Positions 39,907-49,553 of a DNA stretch of 64,000 bases are shown here, one piece after another. The notes beneath the pieces are model-generated. The model searched no databases, had not been told where the DNA came from, and saw only the letters and a program-made list of their open reading frames with translations. This DNA is from Litorilituus sediminis (lineage in GTDB: Bacteria > Pseudomonadota > Gammaproteobacteria > Enterobacterales > Alteromonadaceae): positions 3,162,001 through 3,226,000 of the forward strand of contig NZ_CP034759.1 in the NCBI RefSeq assembly GCF_004295665.1, in the 5' to 3' direction. Each line of letters opens with the position of its first letter. Positions within the stretch are counted from its first letter, which is position 1. The translations under genes and the position numbers were made by a program.

Positions 39907-40298
39907 TGGCTGAAATAAAGCATCTAATTAAAAGAGATTATGCTTTACGCATCCAACCCTAAAATAATCAAAAATTCAAACTGTTACCCCTGCTGTATTA
40001 CGGCTTTAATCTATACATTTTCAGTGGCATTGAAATAGTAATTATTCCCACTTGCAAACAAGAAAATCTTTTCGATAAAACGATTTCATTTTTTTTCGGT
40101 ATTTAGTGTACTTAGCGGCCTTTTTGCCTTGTAAAAAAGGGGGTATTTCTTTATGATCAGAAAAATTTTTTTATCGATATACCGCTAGGTATGAATTTGA
40201 GCTAATTAAAACAAATATTGTGCTTATTTTTGCTCGTGTTTTTTGAAGTAAGTACAAAAAAATAATTGTTTGGTTAGTGTCTTAGTTGGAGAGTATGA
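39907..40298. other. Intergenic region upstream of petA, no gene seen
   Basis: 392 bases between the rpsI terminator and petA. The sequence is AT-rich, with T-rich tracts and a short GC patch near 40115-40142 (AGCGGCC ... TTGCC). It must contain the petABC promoter, but I cannot pick out one hexamer pair with confidence. No open reading frame of note is present. Confidence 0.5.
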
Positions 40299-40889
40299 AT
40301 GAGCAATGTGCCTGTGAATAACGGCCGCCGTCGCTTCTTAACTGCTGCTACGGCAGTTGTTGGTGGTGCTGGTGTTGTCGGTGTGGCTGTGCCTTTCATT
40401 GGTTCCTGGAATCCAAGTGCGCGTGCGAAAGCTGCGGGTGCTCCAGTTGAAGTCAATGTAAGCAAAATAGAGCCTGGTCAATTAATCCGTGCTGAATGGC
40501 GTGGTAAACCTGTTTACGTAGTGCGTAGAACAGAGCAGACAGTAAAAGATTTAGCGAAGCACGATGATCAATTGCGTGATCCTAATTCTGAGATGGCGCA
40601 ACAGCCTAGCTATGCTACTAACGCGTATCGTTCAATTAAACCAGAGTTCATGGTTGCTCTAGGTGTTTGTACTCACTTAGGTTGTGCTCCAACACATCAC
40701 AATGGCGACTTTGATCAATTTGTTGAAGGCGTTAGCCAAGGTTTCTTCTGTCCATGTCACGGTAGTAAGTTTGATATGGCAGGCCGAGTATTCCAAGGGG
40801 TTCCTGCACCATTAAACTTAATGGTTCCTGAGCATTCGTTTCCAAATGAAGACACCTTATTAGTAGGTGTTGGTCAGGGAGATGCCTAA
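40299..40889 (+). CDS. petA: Ubiquinol-cytochrome c reductase, Rieske iron-sulfur subunit
   Basis: Rieske protein of the bc1 complex. A twin-arginine signal (NGRRRFLTAATAVVGG) and one membrane helix anchor it. The 2Fe-2S ligands are CTHLGC (Cys124, His126) and CPCHGS (Cys151, His154), with Cys129 and Cys153 forming the expected disulfide. 196 residues, standard. The stop overlaps the petB start (TAATG). Confidence 0.97.
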   Translation: MSNVPVNNGRRRFLTAATAVVGGAGVVGVAVPFIGSWNPSARAKAAGAPVEVNVSKIEPGQLIRAEWRGKPVYVVRRTEQTVKDLAKHDDQLRDPNSEMAQQPSYATNAYRSIKPEFMVALGVCTHLGCAPTHHNGDFDQFVEGVSQGFFCPCHGSKFDMAGRVFQGVPAPLNLMVPEHSFPNEDTLLVGVGQGDA

Positions 40890-42154
40890 TGTTTGCTAAT
40901 TTTATGGCTTGGATTGACAAGCGTTTACCTGTAACAGACTGCTGGAACAAGCATTTAGCTCAATACCCAGCACCAAAGAACTTCAACTTTTGGTACTTTT
41001 TTGGCTCATTAGCCATGCTAGTACTAGTAAACCAAATCCTAACTGGTGTTTGGTTAACCATGAATTATGAACCATCAGGCGATGGTGCTTTCGCGTCAAT
41101 CGAATACATCATGCGTGATGTTGATTACGGTTGGTTATTACGTTACATGCACTCTACAGGTGCTTCTGCGTTCTTCGTTGTAGTTTATCTGCATATGATG
41201 CGTGGTTTAATGTACGGCTCTTACCAAAAGCCGCGTGAATTATTGTGGATCTTCGGTATGCTAATTTTCTTAGTATTAATGGCTGAAGCTTTCATGGGTT
41301 ACTTATTACCTTGGGGTAATATGTCATACTGGGGCGCACAGGTAATTATCTCGCTCTTTGGTGCTATTCCTGTTGTTGGTGAAGAGTTAACGATTTGGAT
41401 CAAGGGTGACTATGTTATCTCTGGTGCTACCTTAAACCGTTTCTTTGCATTACACGTTATTGCTTTACCATTAGTATTAGTTATTCTTGTGTTCTTACAC
41501 ATCCTTGCGCTACATGAAGTAGGTTCTAACAACCCAGAAGGTGTTGAGATTAAGAAGAAAAAAGGTAGTGTTAAGCCGGAAGAATTAAGCAAATTTAAAT
41601 TCCACAAACAATATTCAGATAAGTACGATATTGTTGATGCGATTCCGTTCCACCCATACTACTCAGTTAAAGATATTATGGGCGTAGCATTCTTCTTATT
41701 CTTCTTCTGTTGGGTAATGTTCTTTGCTCCAGAAGGTGGTGGTTACTTTATTGAGGCGCCAAACTTTGAACCAGCAAATGGTTTGAAAACGCCTGAGCAC
41801 ATTGCACCAGTTTGGTACTTTGGTCCTTTCTATACCATTTTACGTGTTGTACCTGATAAGTTATTAGGTGCTGTAGCCATGTTCGGTGCGATTATTATGT
41901 TATTTGCTTTACCTTGGTTTGACCGTGGTACAGTGAAATCTGTTAGATATCGTTCTAAAGTTCATTTACTTAACCTAATCCAATTTGCTATTTGTTTCAT
42001 CGTACTAGGTATTTTAGGTACTATGCCTGCAACACCAACCGCTAACTTAGTTGGTACTATTGCAAGCTTTGGTTATTTTGGTTTCTTCGTTGCTTTATGG
42101 TTCTACAGTAAGAATGAGAACACTAAGCCAGTGCCAGAGAGGGTTTGTAAATAA
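40889..42154 (+). CDS. petB: Cytochrome b subunit of the bc1 complex
   Basis: Inner-membrane cytochrome b, 421 residues, about eight helices, holding the two b hemes and the quinone sites. RYMHSTGASAFF and HMMRGLMYGSY in the second helix, and FALHVIALPLVL in the fourth, carry the heme His ligands; FAPEGGGYFIE lies at the usual Qo-side loop. The stop codon overlaps the petC start (TAATG). Confidence 0.97.
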   Translation: MFANFMAWIDKRLPVTDCWNKHLAQYPAPKNFNFWYFFGSLAMLVLVNQILTGVWLTMNYEPSGDGAFASIEYIMRDVDYGWLLRYMHSTGASAFFVVVYLHMMRGLMYGSYQKPRELLWIFGMLIFLVLMAEAFMGYLLPWGNMSYWGAQVIISLFGAIPVVGEELTIWIKGDYVISGATLNRFFALHVIALPLVLVILVFLHILALHEVGSNNPEGVEIKKKKGSVKPEELSKFKFHKQYSDKYDIVDAIPFHPYYSVKDIMGVAFFLFFFCWVMFFAPEGGGYFIEAPNFEPANGLKTPEHIAPVWYFGPFYTILRVVPDKLLGAVAMFGAIIMLFALPWFDRGTVKSVRYRSKVHLLNLIQFAICFIVLGILGTMPATPTANLVGTIASFGYFGFFVALWFYSKNENTKPVPERVCK

Positions 42155-42852
42155 TGAAAAAGTTAATTATTGCGATTTTCGCACTAGTACCATTACTAGT
42201 CTCTGCTGCTGGTCCTAAACTACCTGTAGATGCAGCAAATAATGATTTAGCCGATAAAGAGTCGTTAAAGCGTGGCTTTAAAACTTATATCAACTACTGT
42301 TTAGGTTGTCACCAGTTACAGTACCAACGTTATAACCGCACTTTTGCTGATTTAGGTATTTCAGAGGAAGAAGGTAAAGCTGAGTACATGTACACAGGTG
42401 AGAAAGTAGGTGATCACATTACCAACACTATGCCAGCGAAAGAAGCGGCTGCTTGGTTTGGTACTGCGCCACCTGACTTAACCTTAGAAGCGCGTTTACG
42501 TAGCCCAGATTGGATCTACACGTATTTACGTTCTTTCTATATTGATGAGTCTCGTCCATTTGGCGTAAACAATACTTTATTTAAAGATGTTGGTATGCCG
42601 CATGTATTACAAGACTTACAAGGTGTCAGCACTATCGATGAAAATGGTAAACTATTACCAGCTCAAGGTGGTACCTTAACAGCAGAAGAGTATGATGAAG
42701 TAGTACGCGATCTAACTAACTTCTTAGAGTATGTTGGTGAGCCGAATAAACTTGAGCGTAAGAGCTTAGGTTATAAAGTATTAATCTTTATCTTTATCTT
42801 CTTTGTTATTTCTTACTTCTTGAAGAAAGAATACTGGAGAGACGTACACTAG
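42154..42852 (+). CDS. petC: Cytochrome c1 subunit of the bc1 complex
   Basis: 232 residues with a signal peptide, heme-c attachment motif CLGCH at residues 49-53, and a C-terminal membrane anchor (KVLIFIFIFFVISYFL). The later VGMPHVLQD contains the distal Met region. The last gene of the petABC operon; a strong terminator follows. Confidence 0.96.
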   Translation: MKKLIIAIFALVPLLVSAAGPKLPVDAANNDLADKESLKRGFKTYINYCLGCHQLQYQRYNRTFADLGISEEEGKAEYMYTGEKVGDHITNTMPAKEAAAWFGTAPPDLTLEARLRSPDWIYTYLRSFYIDESRPFGVNNTLFKDVGMPHVLQDLQGVSTIDENGKLLPAQGGTLTAEEYDEVVRDLTNFLEYVGEPNKLERKSLGYKVLIFIFIFFVISYFLKKEYWRDVH

Positions 42853-42882
42853 AATTTGTGTACGCTAAGCTAAAGTATTGAT

Positions 42883-42918
42883 AGGGCTATTTGATATAAA
42901 TTATCAAATAGCCCTTTG
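42883..42918 (+). terminator. Terminator after petABC
   Basis: AGGGCTATTTGATA pairs with TATCAAATAGCCCT around a short AT loop, then TTTG. This 14-base-pair stem is one of the strongest hairpins in the window. Confidence 0.88.
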
Positions 42919-42966
42919 TTAGTTTTTAGAATTGTAAATTAAAGAATTGTTGGAATAGGAGGCTTT

Positions 42967-43608
42967 ATGGCCGTAGCAGCAAACAAACGTTCAGTGATGA
43001 CTTTATACTCACATGCTGATGATATGTATAGCCATCAAGCACGTATTGTGTTGGCGGAAAAAGGCGTAGGTGTAGATATTCACTTAGTTGACTTAGCGAA
43101 TTTACCGGAAGATCTATTGGACTTGAACCCATACGGGACAGTACCAACCTTAATTGATCGTGAATTGGCTTTATATGAAGCTAAGATCATTATTGAATAC
43201 TTAGATGAGCGCTTCCCGCATCCACCATTGATGCCTGTTTATCCTGTTTCTCGTGGTCGCAGCCGCTTAATGATGCACCGTATTGAGAATGATTGGTACT
43301 CGTTAGCTGAAACCATTTTAAAAGGCTCTGCAACAGAAGCTGAAAAAGCACGCCAAGAGCTAAAAGAAAGCTTATTAAGTGTAGCTCCTATCTTAAATGA
43401 AGCACCGTATTTTATGAGTGAAGAGTACAGCTTAGTTGACTGTTACTTAGCACCATTATTATGGCGTTTACCAGCGTTTGGCATTGAGTTAGCAGGTCAA
43501 GGTTCAAAAGAGCTGAAAACCTATATGCTTCGCTTATTTGAGCGTGAATCATTCCAAGCTTCATTAACAGAAGCTGAGCGTGAATTACGTTTTGGTAGTC
43601 CAGCATAA
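42967..43608 (+). CDS. sspA: Stringent starvation protein A
   Basis: GST-fold protein that binds RNA polymerase and affects transcription in stationary phase and stress. MTLYSHADDMYSHQARIVLA is the thioredoxin-like N-domain, and NPYGTVPTLIDRELALYEA is the conserved SspA segment. 213 residues, as in E. coli. AGGAGG at 42957-42962 is a near-perfect ribosome site. The stop overlaps sspB (TAATG). Confidence 0.96.
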   Translation: MAVAANKRSVMTLYSHADDMYSHQARIVLAEKGVGVDIHLVDLANLPEDLLDLNPYGTVPTLIDRELALYEAKIIIEYLDERFPHPPLMPVYPVSRGRSRLMMHRIENDWYSLAETILKGSATEAEKARQELKESLLSVAPILNEAPYFMSEEYSLVDCYLAPLLWRLPAFGIELAGQGSKELKTYMLRLFERESFQASLTEAERELRFGSPA

Positions 43609-44090
43609 TGACAGATTCAAGCCTTGCTTCAATGAGTTCGAACAAGCCTTATTTAGTTAAGGCTTTCTATGATTGGATCTCAGATAATGAGCTGACACCT
43701 TACATTGTTGTTGATGTCAATGTCTATGGTGTGCTTGTGCCAATGAATTATGTCGCTGATGGACAAATAGTCCTAAATATTGCATCTTCTGCGGTTGGTC
43801 ATATTGTTATGGGTTCAGACACCATCGAGTTTAGCGCTCGCTTTGGTGGCAAGCTTGAACATATTACCGTGCCATATGGCGCTATTGGTGCCATTTACGC
43901 GAAAGAAAATGGCGCAGGTACATCACTGCCTATTGAACACCCGCCAGAAGAGCAAGAAGCGCTGGAAGAAGTAACGAAAAAGCCTAAAGCAAGCTTAAGT
44001 AGTGTTTCTTCTACAGAACAAAGCAGCAAGGCTGATAGCTCAACTAAAAAGAAGAGCAAAAGTAAAGCTAGCTTAAAAGTGATCAAATAA
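43608..44090 (+). CDS. sspB: ClpXP adaptor SspB
   Basis: Delivers ssrA-tagged proteins to ClpXP. The N-terminal domain (about residues 10-115) has KAFYDWISDNELTPYIVVD and the substrate-groove segment FSARFGGK; the disordered tail ends in ASLKVIK, matching the ClpX-binding XB motif. 160 residues, translationally coupled to sspA. Confidence 0.96.
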   Translation: MTDSSLASMSSNKPYLVKAFYDWISDNELTPYIVVDVNVYGVLVPMNYVADGQIVLNIASSAVGHIVMGSDTIEFSARFGGKLEHITVPYGAIGAIYAKENGAGTSLPIEHPPEEQEALEEVTKKPKASLSSVSSTEQSSKADSSTKKKSKSKASLKVIK

Positions 44091-44108
44091 TCATTTTTAA
44101 TGCGCATT

Positions 44109-44142
44109 AAAAAGCCCCTGAATCTCATTCAGGGGCTTTTTT
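44109..44142 (+). terminator. Terminator after sspAB
   Basis: AAAAGCCCCTGAA pairs with TTCAGGGGCTTTT around a five-base loop, with further T residues. Confidence 0.9.
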
Positions 44143-44220
44143 GTGTCTAAAATTAAGTTTTATTTACTTAAATTTAAATAACCTCATGTTTGCATAAGAA
44201 ATAGCGCCAAACCTAATCAA

Positions 44221-44379
44221 ATCAATAGGCTACCTATCTTTTTTGATTTCTAGTTAGATATTTTTGCCTGAATTCAAGGCTTTTTGACGTAGGAATAGCT
44301 AGCTATTTCACTTCAAAATAACGAAGAAGTCAGTAAAAATAGCTGCTAGAAACGCATGGCTTATGTGAAGCTGAGGTTA
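44221..44379 (-). repeat. Dispersed ~155-bp intergenic repeat, copy 1
   Basis: This segment is similar to 53214-53364 over its whole length. Shared stretches on the plus strand include ATCAATAGG, GTTAGATATTTTTG, CAGTAAAAATA, GCGCATGGCTTATGTGAA-like text and CTGAGGTTA. The repeat ends at the TAA stop of dolP on the minus strand. A seven-base-pair hairpin with a seven-base loop (44302-44322) is also present in the other copy with different bases that still pair. No open frame is seen in it. Confidence 0.85.
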
Positions 44380-44967
44380 AATATACTCAAAAGCCTTAAA
44401 TACTTTATTAACGCCGCTGATATTTCTGGTGATATCAACAGCAGCGTCAGCTTCTGCTTTCGATACTAAGCCCATTAAAAAGACTTCGGCATTTTCAGTA
44501 ACCACTTTAATATCTTTCACGTTAACTTTATCGCTGGCAAATAAGGCTGATTTAACTTTAGAGGTTAGCCAAATATCATTAGTTTGCGTGGTAACTGATG
44601 TAGTTGAGCTAATACGTATTTGATTATGAACTCTAACAACGCCTTGCACCTCTCCGACAGTTTTAACGGCAAGATCTCTAAGGTAGGTATTGGGTGTTTG
44701 ACCGACAATTAATAACGAGCCATTAACGCTAACCACATGTAAATTAGTATTTTCTGATAATGCTTTTTGCTTTGCTAACTCATTATGGGCGGTAAATTCT
44801 ATGGTTTGATCATCCACTTGTTTACCAATAGTGCGTCTGTCTGTTGCCATAGTGGCGCCAACGGTAATTACGGCAACGGTAGCTACTGCGCAGCCTTGTA
44901 ATGTGGCCACAAGCATTAATAATGCTGCTAGTTTGGCTTTTTTACCGCTAAGGGTTGTTACTAACAT
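44377..44967 (-). CDS. dolP: Outer-membrane lipoprotein with two BON domains, DolP (YraP)
   Basis: 196 residues with a signal peptide ending in a lipobox (TLQGC, Cys26). Two BON domains follow: about residues 46-120 (TNLHVVSVNGSLLIVGQTPN) and 125-196 (KDIKVVTENAEVFLMGLVS). DolP in E. coli binds anionic lipid in the outer membrane and supports BAM and amidase activation. It immediately follows diaA on the minus strand, as in the E. coli yraN-diaA-dolP order. Its stop codon lies at the edge of a dispersed repeat. Confidence 0.92.
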   Translation of the reverse strand: MLVTTLSGKKAKLAALLMLVATLQGCAVATVAVITVGATMATDRRTIGKQVDDQTIEFTAHNELAKQKALSENTNLHVVSVNGSLLIVGQTPNTYLRDLAVKTVGEVQGVVRVHNQIRISSTTSVTTQTNDIWLTSKVKSALFASDKVNVKDIKVVTENAEVFLMGLVSKAEADAAVDITRNISGVNKVFKAFEYI

Positions 44968-45615
<648 letters not shown>

Positions 45616-46023
45616 TTAAAACGCATTTTTAAACCAGTGAATATGAGGTTCTTTTAAATTGCCTTCTAAAGTGACGACATCGAGTCGACAAGGGGTATTA
45701 TATTCATTTAATCCCTTTTGGTGCAGGTAAAATGTTACGCAATGTTTAATTTTTTTCTGCTTAGCAGCTGAAACTGCCGCGGCTGCGCCGCCATAACCTG
45801 TTGATTGGCGATACTTTACTTCAACAAAGACGAGTGTGTTTTGCTCTTGCATGATTAAATCAACTTCGCCACCACGACAGTGATAGTTTTTTTCAATTAA
45901 GCTTAGCCCTTGTGATTTTAGGTAATCACTGGCAATTGCCTCTGTTTGCTCGCCTATCTTTCTTGTGGATTGCTCTGTGTTTATATCTAAGTCTTTTTTG
46001 CTAAATAGCCTAGTCCATGGCAA
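45616..46023 (-). CDS. yraN: YraN, UPF0102 nuclease-fold protein
   Basis: 135 residues of the UPF0102 family with the restriction-endonuclease-like core: KNYHCRGGEVDLIM (Glu and Asp) followed by LVFVEVKYRQ (the ExK pair). The core matches an Mg-dependent nuclease or Holliday-junction-like fold, but its cellular role is not established. It overlaps the end of lpoA by 14 bases. Confidence 0.93.
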   Translation of the reverse strand: MPWTRLFSKKDLDINTEQSTRKIGEQTEAIASDYLKSQGLSLIEKNYHCRGGEVDLIMQEQNTLVFVEVKYRQSTGYGGAAAAVSAAKQKKIKHCVTFYLHQKGLNEYNTPCRLDVVTLEGNLKEPHIHWFKNAF

Positions 46024-47974
46024 TTTCTTTCACTCCTTCATTGTGATACTTACCCCATAATAAACTGCGGGTTAAGATATTATCGTCATTTAGTTTTAAC
46101 ACACCAGTTTGCCCGTAGTGCCTGATATAAGGTGCTTGTTGCATTAAGGTGATATTTTCTACCAAGTGGTAACTGTCATAGCCCATGGCAAAAATTCTAT
46201 GTAAGCTATCACTGCGTTTAGACCAAAGCTGTTTGCTGACTTGAGCCAGTGCTTGATTTTGCTGTTCTGAAGCTAATAACCAAGGAATTTCAGTAAAGGT
46301 TAGGCCGTGTAAATCACGACTACTGCTGTTATCGTTTTTGATGCTATGGCTGCGAGAGCTTGCATAAACCGGGATAACAGAGGCAAATGGGCTGATATTT
46401 ACATCAATATAAGGTTTAACCAGCCGCGTTTGTTTCGGTGAGCCAACCACATAAATCATATCAATATCGCGTCGGTTGCGGGTTTCCGATTTTATCGTTT
46501 GTTTTACTCTGCTTTTGAGTTCGTTAATTCTTTCTTGGCTAACATCAACGTCTAAGCTTGATTTAAGGTTCGCCTGCATTTTTTTACCTTTAGCAAAATA
46601 AACAATGTCTATATTTTGTCCTGTCATGAGTTGCCACTGATTGGTAAATGCGTTGGCAATACGTTTGCTCACCGCATCTTGGTGGCTTAAAACAATAGGT
46701 TGTTTATAGTTGCTTTGACTTAAGGTGCTCGCTGCTTGAATTGCTTCATCTTCAGGGCGCATTGATAAAGCCACTTGGTGAGCTTTCAATGTTTCTTGCC
46801 CTGGTAAGTTTAAAATAATGCTAGGGATTGCTGTTGTCCCGCCATCTTTATCTACACTTGCTTGTTCATCAAGGTTGGCTGTTAAAGCTAAGTACTGGGC
46901 AACGTTTGCTTTTAATAAGGGGCCAATAACAAAGTCGATATTTAGCGCGGCTAAATCTTGCTGTAACGTTTGCCAATTAAGCTGTGCAGTATCAAAAAAG
47001 TGCAGTTTCTTAAATTCATCGCCATTATAGGCAGCTAATACCCCTTGCTGTGCAGCAATACCTGCAGCCTGCTGCTTACCCGTTAATGGTAGTAAAACGG
47101 CAATATGCTCTACTGGCTTTTTAGTTAGGTTTGTTGCTAGTAATTGCTGAGCAATTGGTGTAGCAGGATGCGTAGGAAATTGCCTTTGCCATTGCTCTAT
47201 ATAGCGATGTAATTGAGCATTGTCGCTACCAAATTTATGCGCGTATTTGGTCAGCTGTAACCAGCCCTTAGCATAAGGCGCAGGCATTTTTTCTAGCGCC
47301 TGTAATTGCCATGTTGATAAACTTTGCAGTTTATTCCACAGTACATTGACAGCTGCTAAGGCTTGTTCCTTTGATTGCTCGGTATTTAATGAAAATGCGT
47401 GCAGATCTGCTTGCAGTGCTTCAACAGGCCAAGATTTAGCGCTCAATACCGAACTTAACGTTTGATAATAAGCTAAAGGCAGTAATAGCTCCCTATCAGC
47501 GGTATATTGTGCAATCGCTTTTAACTGTTGATAACTTAACTCTATATAGTTTAACGCTAATAAACTCGCTGCTTTAACTAGCATTAGTTCCTGGGTAATT
47601 TGGTAATTGCTATGGTCTGCCGAAAAAAGCGTGATAGTTTTATCTGCTAACCACAGTGCCTTATTGTAGTTTTGCTCTGCTAAAAATAGCTGGCTGGACT
47701 CTAGCAATTGAAGTCCCGCTTGCTCTATAGGTAATTCTGCCGCTTTGGCTAAACTGCTTTCTCCTGTGACAACTTCTTCTTTAGGTAGTTCTTGCTGTAC
47801 AGACTCTTTTTCTACTTTTTTAACTGGCTTAGTACTACAGCTTGCTAGAGAAAAAATAATCAGCATAACCATGACTAACAGGCAAAGCGAACTATGAGCT
47901 TGAGTAAATGCTTGTGGTAATTTGCGCTTGTAAGATGAGTTTATGGAAGAGGAGGCGAATTTTGTTAGTGCCAC
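46010..47974 (-). CDS. lpoA: Outer-membrane lipoprotein activator of PBP1A, LpoA
   Basis: About 654 residues. After a lipoprotein signal (LIIFSLASC) come TPR-like helical repeats (about residues 80-260) and a periplasmic-binding-protein-like C-domain (HIAVLLPLTGKQQAAGIAAQ onward; later DMIYVVGSPKQTRLVKP). LpoA activates the bifunctional synthase PBP1A from the outer membrane. The GTG at 47974 is the best start; the frame stays open to 48244, but that part runs antisense through the start of rsmI and lacks family sequence. The signal peptide is then rather long (Cys at residue 46), so the exact start remains uncertain. Confidence 0.88.
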   Translation of the reverse strand: MALTKFASSSINSSYKRKLPQAFTQAHSSLCLLVMVMLIIFSLASCSTKPVKKVEKESVQQELPKEEVVTGESSLAKAAELPIEQAGLQLLESSQLFLAEQNYNKALWLADKTITLFSADHSNYQITQELMLVKAASLLALNYIELSYQQLKAIAQYTADRELLLPLAYYQTLSSVLSAKSWPVEALQADLHAFSLNTEQSKEQALAAVNVLWNKLQSLSTWQLQALEKMPAPYAKGWLQLTKYAHKFGSDNAQLHRYIEQWQRQFPTHPATPIAQQLLATNLTKKPVEHIAVLLPLTGKQQAAGIAAQQGVLAAYNGDEFKKLHFFDTAQLNWQTLQQDLAALNIDFVIGPLLKANVAQYLALTANLDEQASVDKDGGTTAIPSIILNLPGQETLKAHQVALSMRPEDEAIQAASTLSQSNYKQPIVLSHQDAVSKRIANAFTNQWQLMTGQNIDIVYFAKGKKMQANLKSSLDVDVSQERINELKSRVKQTIKSETRNRRDIDMIYVVGSPKQTRLVKPYIDVNISPFASVIPVYASSRSHSIKNDNSSSRDLHGLTFTEIPWLLASEQQNQALAQVSKQLWSKRSDSLHRIFAMGYDSYHLVENITLMQQAPYIRHYGQTGVLKLNDDNILTRSLLWGKYHNEGVKEIAMD

Positions 47975-48065
47975 AATGAATAAATCCGTGCTATTTGCTA
48001 TCAATATGGGTTTATAATAAACGTCATCTGTTAAGGTCTCAACTAAATCGAGTGAAGTAAGATAA

Positions 48066-48914
48066 ATGAATGAAACTAGCGTTAATTCCGGCACCTTATA
48101 TATAGTCGCCACACCAATCGGAAACCTAGCAGATATTAGCCAACGCGCGCTTGATGTTTTATCACAGGTTGATGTAATTGCTTGTGAAGATACTCGCCAT
48201 ACTGGCAAGCTGTTGTCTGCTTTTTCTATCAAGAACTCCACCATGTCGATGCATGATCATAATGAAAGGCAACGACAAGAGCATATTGCCAATTTATTGC
48301 AGGAAGGAAAAAGTATTGCCTTGGTTTCTGATGCAGGAACACCACTGATTAGTGATCCAGGTTTTCATCTTGTAAGGCATTGTCGAAGCCTAGGTTTACC
48401 TGTATCTCCTGTACCGGGGGCTTGTGCCGCTATTTCCGCTTTGTCTGTTGCAGGCCTGCCAACAGATAGATTTAGTTTTGAAGGTTTCTTACCGTCTAAA
48501 TCAGGCGCACGAAAAGCAGTGCTTGAATCTTTACAGCATGAAGAGCGCACTATGGTGTTTTACGATGCCCCGCGTAGAGCGATTGATACAGTAAAAGATA
48601 TCGTGTCAACCTTAGGTGGTGAGCGTTATTTAGTGATAGCCAGAGAATTAACCAAAACCTTTGAAACCATACATTCAGATAAAGCCGATGATTTTCTTAT
48701 CTGGCTTGAGCAAGATGCCAATCAGCTTAAAGGTGAAATGGTACTCATAATTGAAGGCTATAAAGCGGATGCTAATGATATTCCACCACAAGCCATTAAT
48801 ACCTTAAAGTTATTATTAGCCGAAATGAAGCCGAAAAAAGCCTGTGCCATTGCCGCAGAAATACACGGCGTGAAGAAAAATGCTTTATATGATATTGCTT
48901 TGTCGCTTAAATAA
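48066..48914 (+). CDS. rsmI: 16S rRNA 2'-O-ribose C1402 methyltransferase RsmI
   Basis: Tetrapyrrole-methylase-fold enzyme; with RsmH (encoded near 6.6 kb) it modifies C1402 of 16S r[29 protein letters not shown] and [18 protein letters not shown] are signature motifs. 282 residues, normal. It is divergent from lpoA, the conserved arrangement in gammaproteobacteria. Confidence 0.96.
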   Translation: MNETSVNSGTLYIVATPIGNLADISQRALDVLSQVDVIACEDTRHTGKLLSAFSIKNSTMSMHDHNERQRQEHIANLLQEGKSIALVSDAGTPLISDPGFHLVRHCRSLGLPVSPVPGACAAISALSVAGLPTDRFSFEGFLPSKSGARKAVLESLQHEERTMVFYDAPRRAIDTVKDIVSTLGGERYLVIARELTKTFETIHSDKADDFLIWLEQDANQLKGEMVLIIEGYKADANDIPPQAINTLKLLLAEMKPKKACAIAAEIHGVKKNALYDIALSLK

Positions 48915-48958
48915 TCCTATTAAGCTTTATTGTTCATTTTTATCATTGCACAATTTAC

Positions 48959-48987
48959 TTGGCTAGCGCTAAGCATTCCGCTAGAAT
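48959..48987 (+). promoter_or_regulatory. Promoter of rnpB
   Basis: TTGGCT (48959-48964) and TAGAAT (48982-48987) are 17 bases apart, and the RNase P RNA begins six or seven bases later. A GC-rich stretch between -10 and start (GCGCGC) resembles a stringent-control discriminator. Confidence 0.65.
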
Positions 48988-48993
48988 GCGCGC

Positions 48994-49408
48994 TGAGTTG
49001 ACCAGACAATCGCTGCTTTATCGTTGTGCCCAATGTTTCGACAAAGGGTAGACAGATAGAGGGGAGGAAAGTCCGGGCTCCAATGAGCAGGGTGCCAGGT
49101 AACACCTGGGCGGCGCAAGCCGACGACAAGTGCAGCAGAGAGAAGACCGCCGATGACCGCGCTTATTTATAAGTGATGGAACAGGTAAGGCTGAAAGGGT
49201 GCGGTAAGAGCGCACCGGGCGACTGGTAACAGTTCGCAGCAGGGTAAACTCCACCCGGAGCAAGACCAAATAGGGTTTCATTACTTTAAATAGTATACGC
49301 GTGGCTCGCGCGGAAACCGGGTAGGTTGCTTGAGCCTTAAAGCGATTTAAGGCCTAGACGAATGATTGTCCACGACAAAACCCGGCTTATGTGTCAGCTC
49401 ATATCTCC
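48994..49408 (+). ncRNA. rnpB: RNase P RNA (type A)
   Basis: Catalytic RNA that trims the 5' end of pre-tRNA. Universal segments are present: GAGGAAAGTCCGGGCTCC (near 49060), AGGGTGCCAGGTAA, ACAGAGAGAAGACCGCCGAT (49134-49153), AGGGTGAAAGGG-like text, GTAAACTCCACCCGG, and CAAATAGGG. The ends pair as P1: TGAGTTGAC at the 5' end with GTCAGCTCA near 49393. Both ends were set from this pairing and from similarity to E. coli M1 RNA and may be off by a few bases. Open frames antisense to it are not genes. Confidence 0.95.
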
Positions 49409-49415
49409 TTTAAGA

Positions 49416-49448
49416 AAGCCTTAGCAGAAATGTTGAGGCTTTTTTGTG
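49416..49448 (+). terminator. Terminator of rnpB
   Basis: AAGCCTTAGC and its partner in TTGAGGCTT form a stem with a loop around GAAATG, followed by TTTTTTG. A related sequence occurs at 56099-56134. Confidence 0.75.
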
Positions 49449-49553
49449 GCCAATTGTCCACTTCGCATATAGCTAAATTAAAGTGTCGGTGCTATCTTGG
49501 CGGAAAATGGGACACCATAAACTGGCTAGCCAAGTAACTAATGATATATTTAC

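Noticed and set aside
47975..48244. LpoA extension over the start of rsmI
   Set aside because: This part is antisense to rsmI and lies upstream of the lipoprotein signal.
49018..49281. Open frames antisense to rnpB
   Set aside because: They are by-products of the structured RNA; no protein family resemblance.
49390..49400. Shared GGCTTATGTG text between rnpB and the dispersed repeat
   Set aside because: Ten bases only, and in rnpB this is part of the universally conserved 3' region, so it is probably chance.
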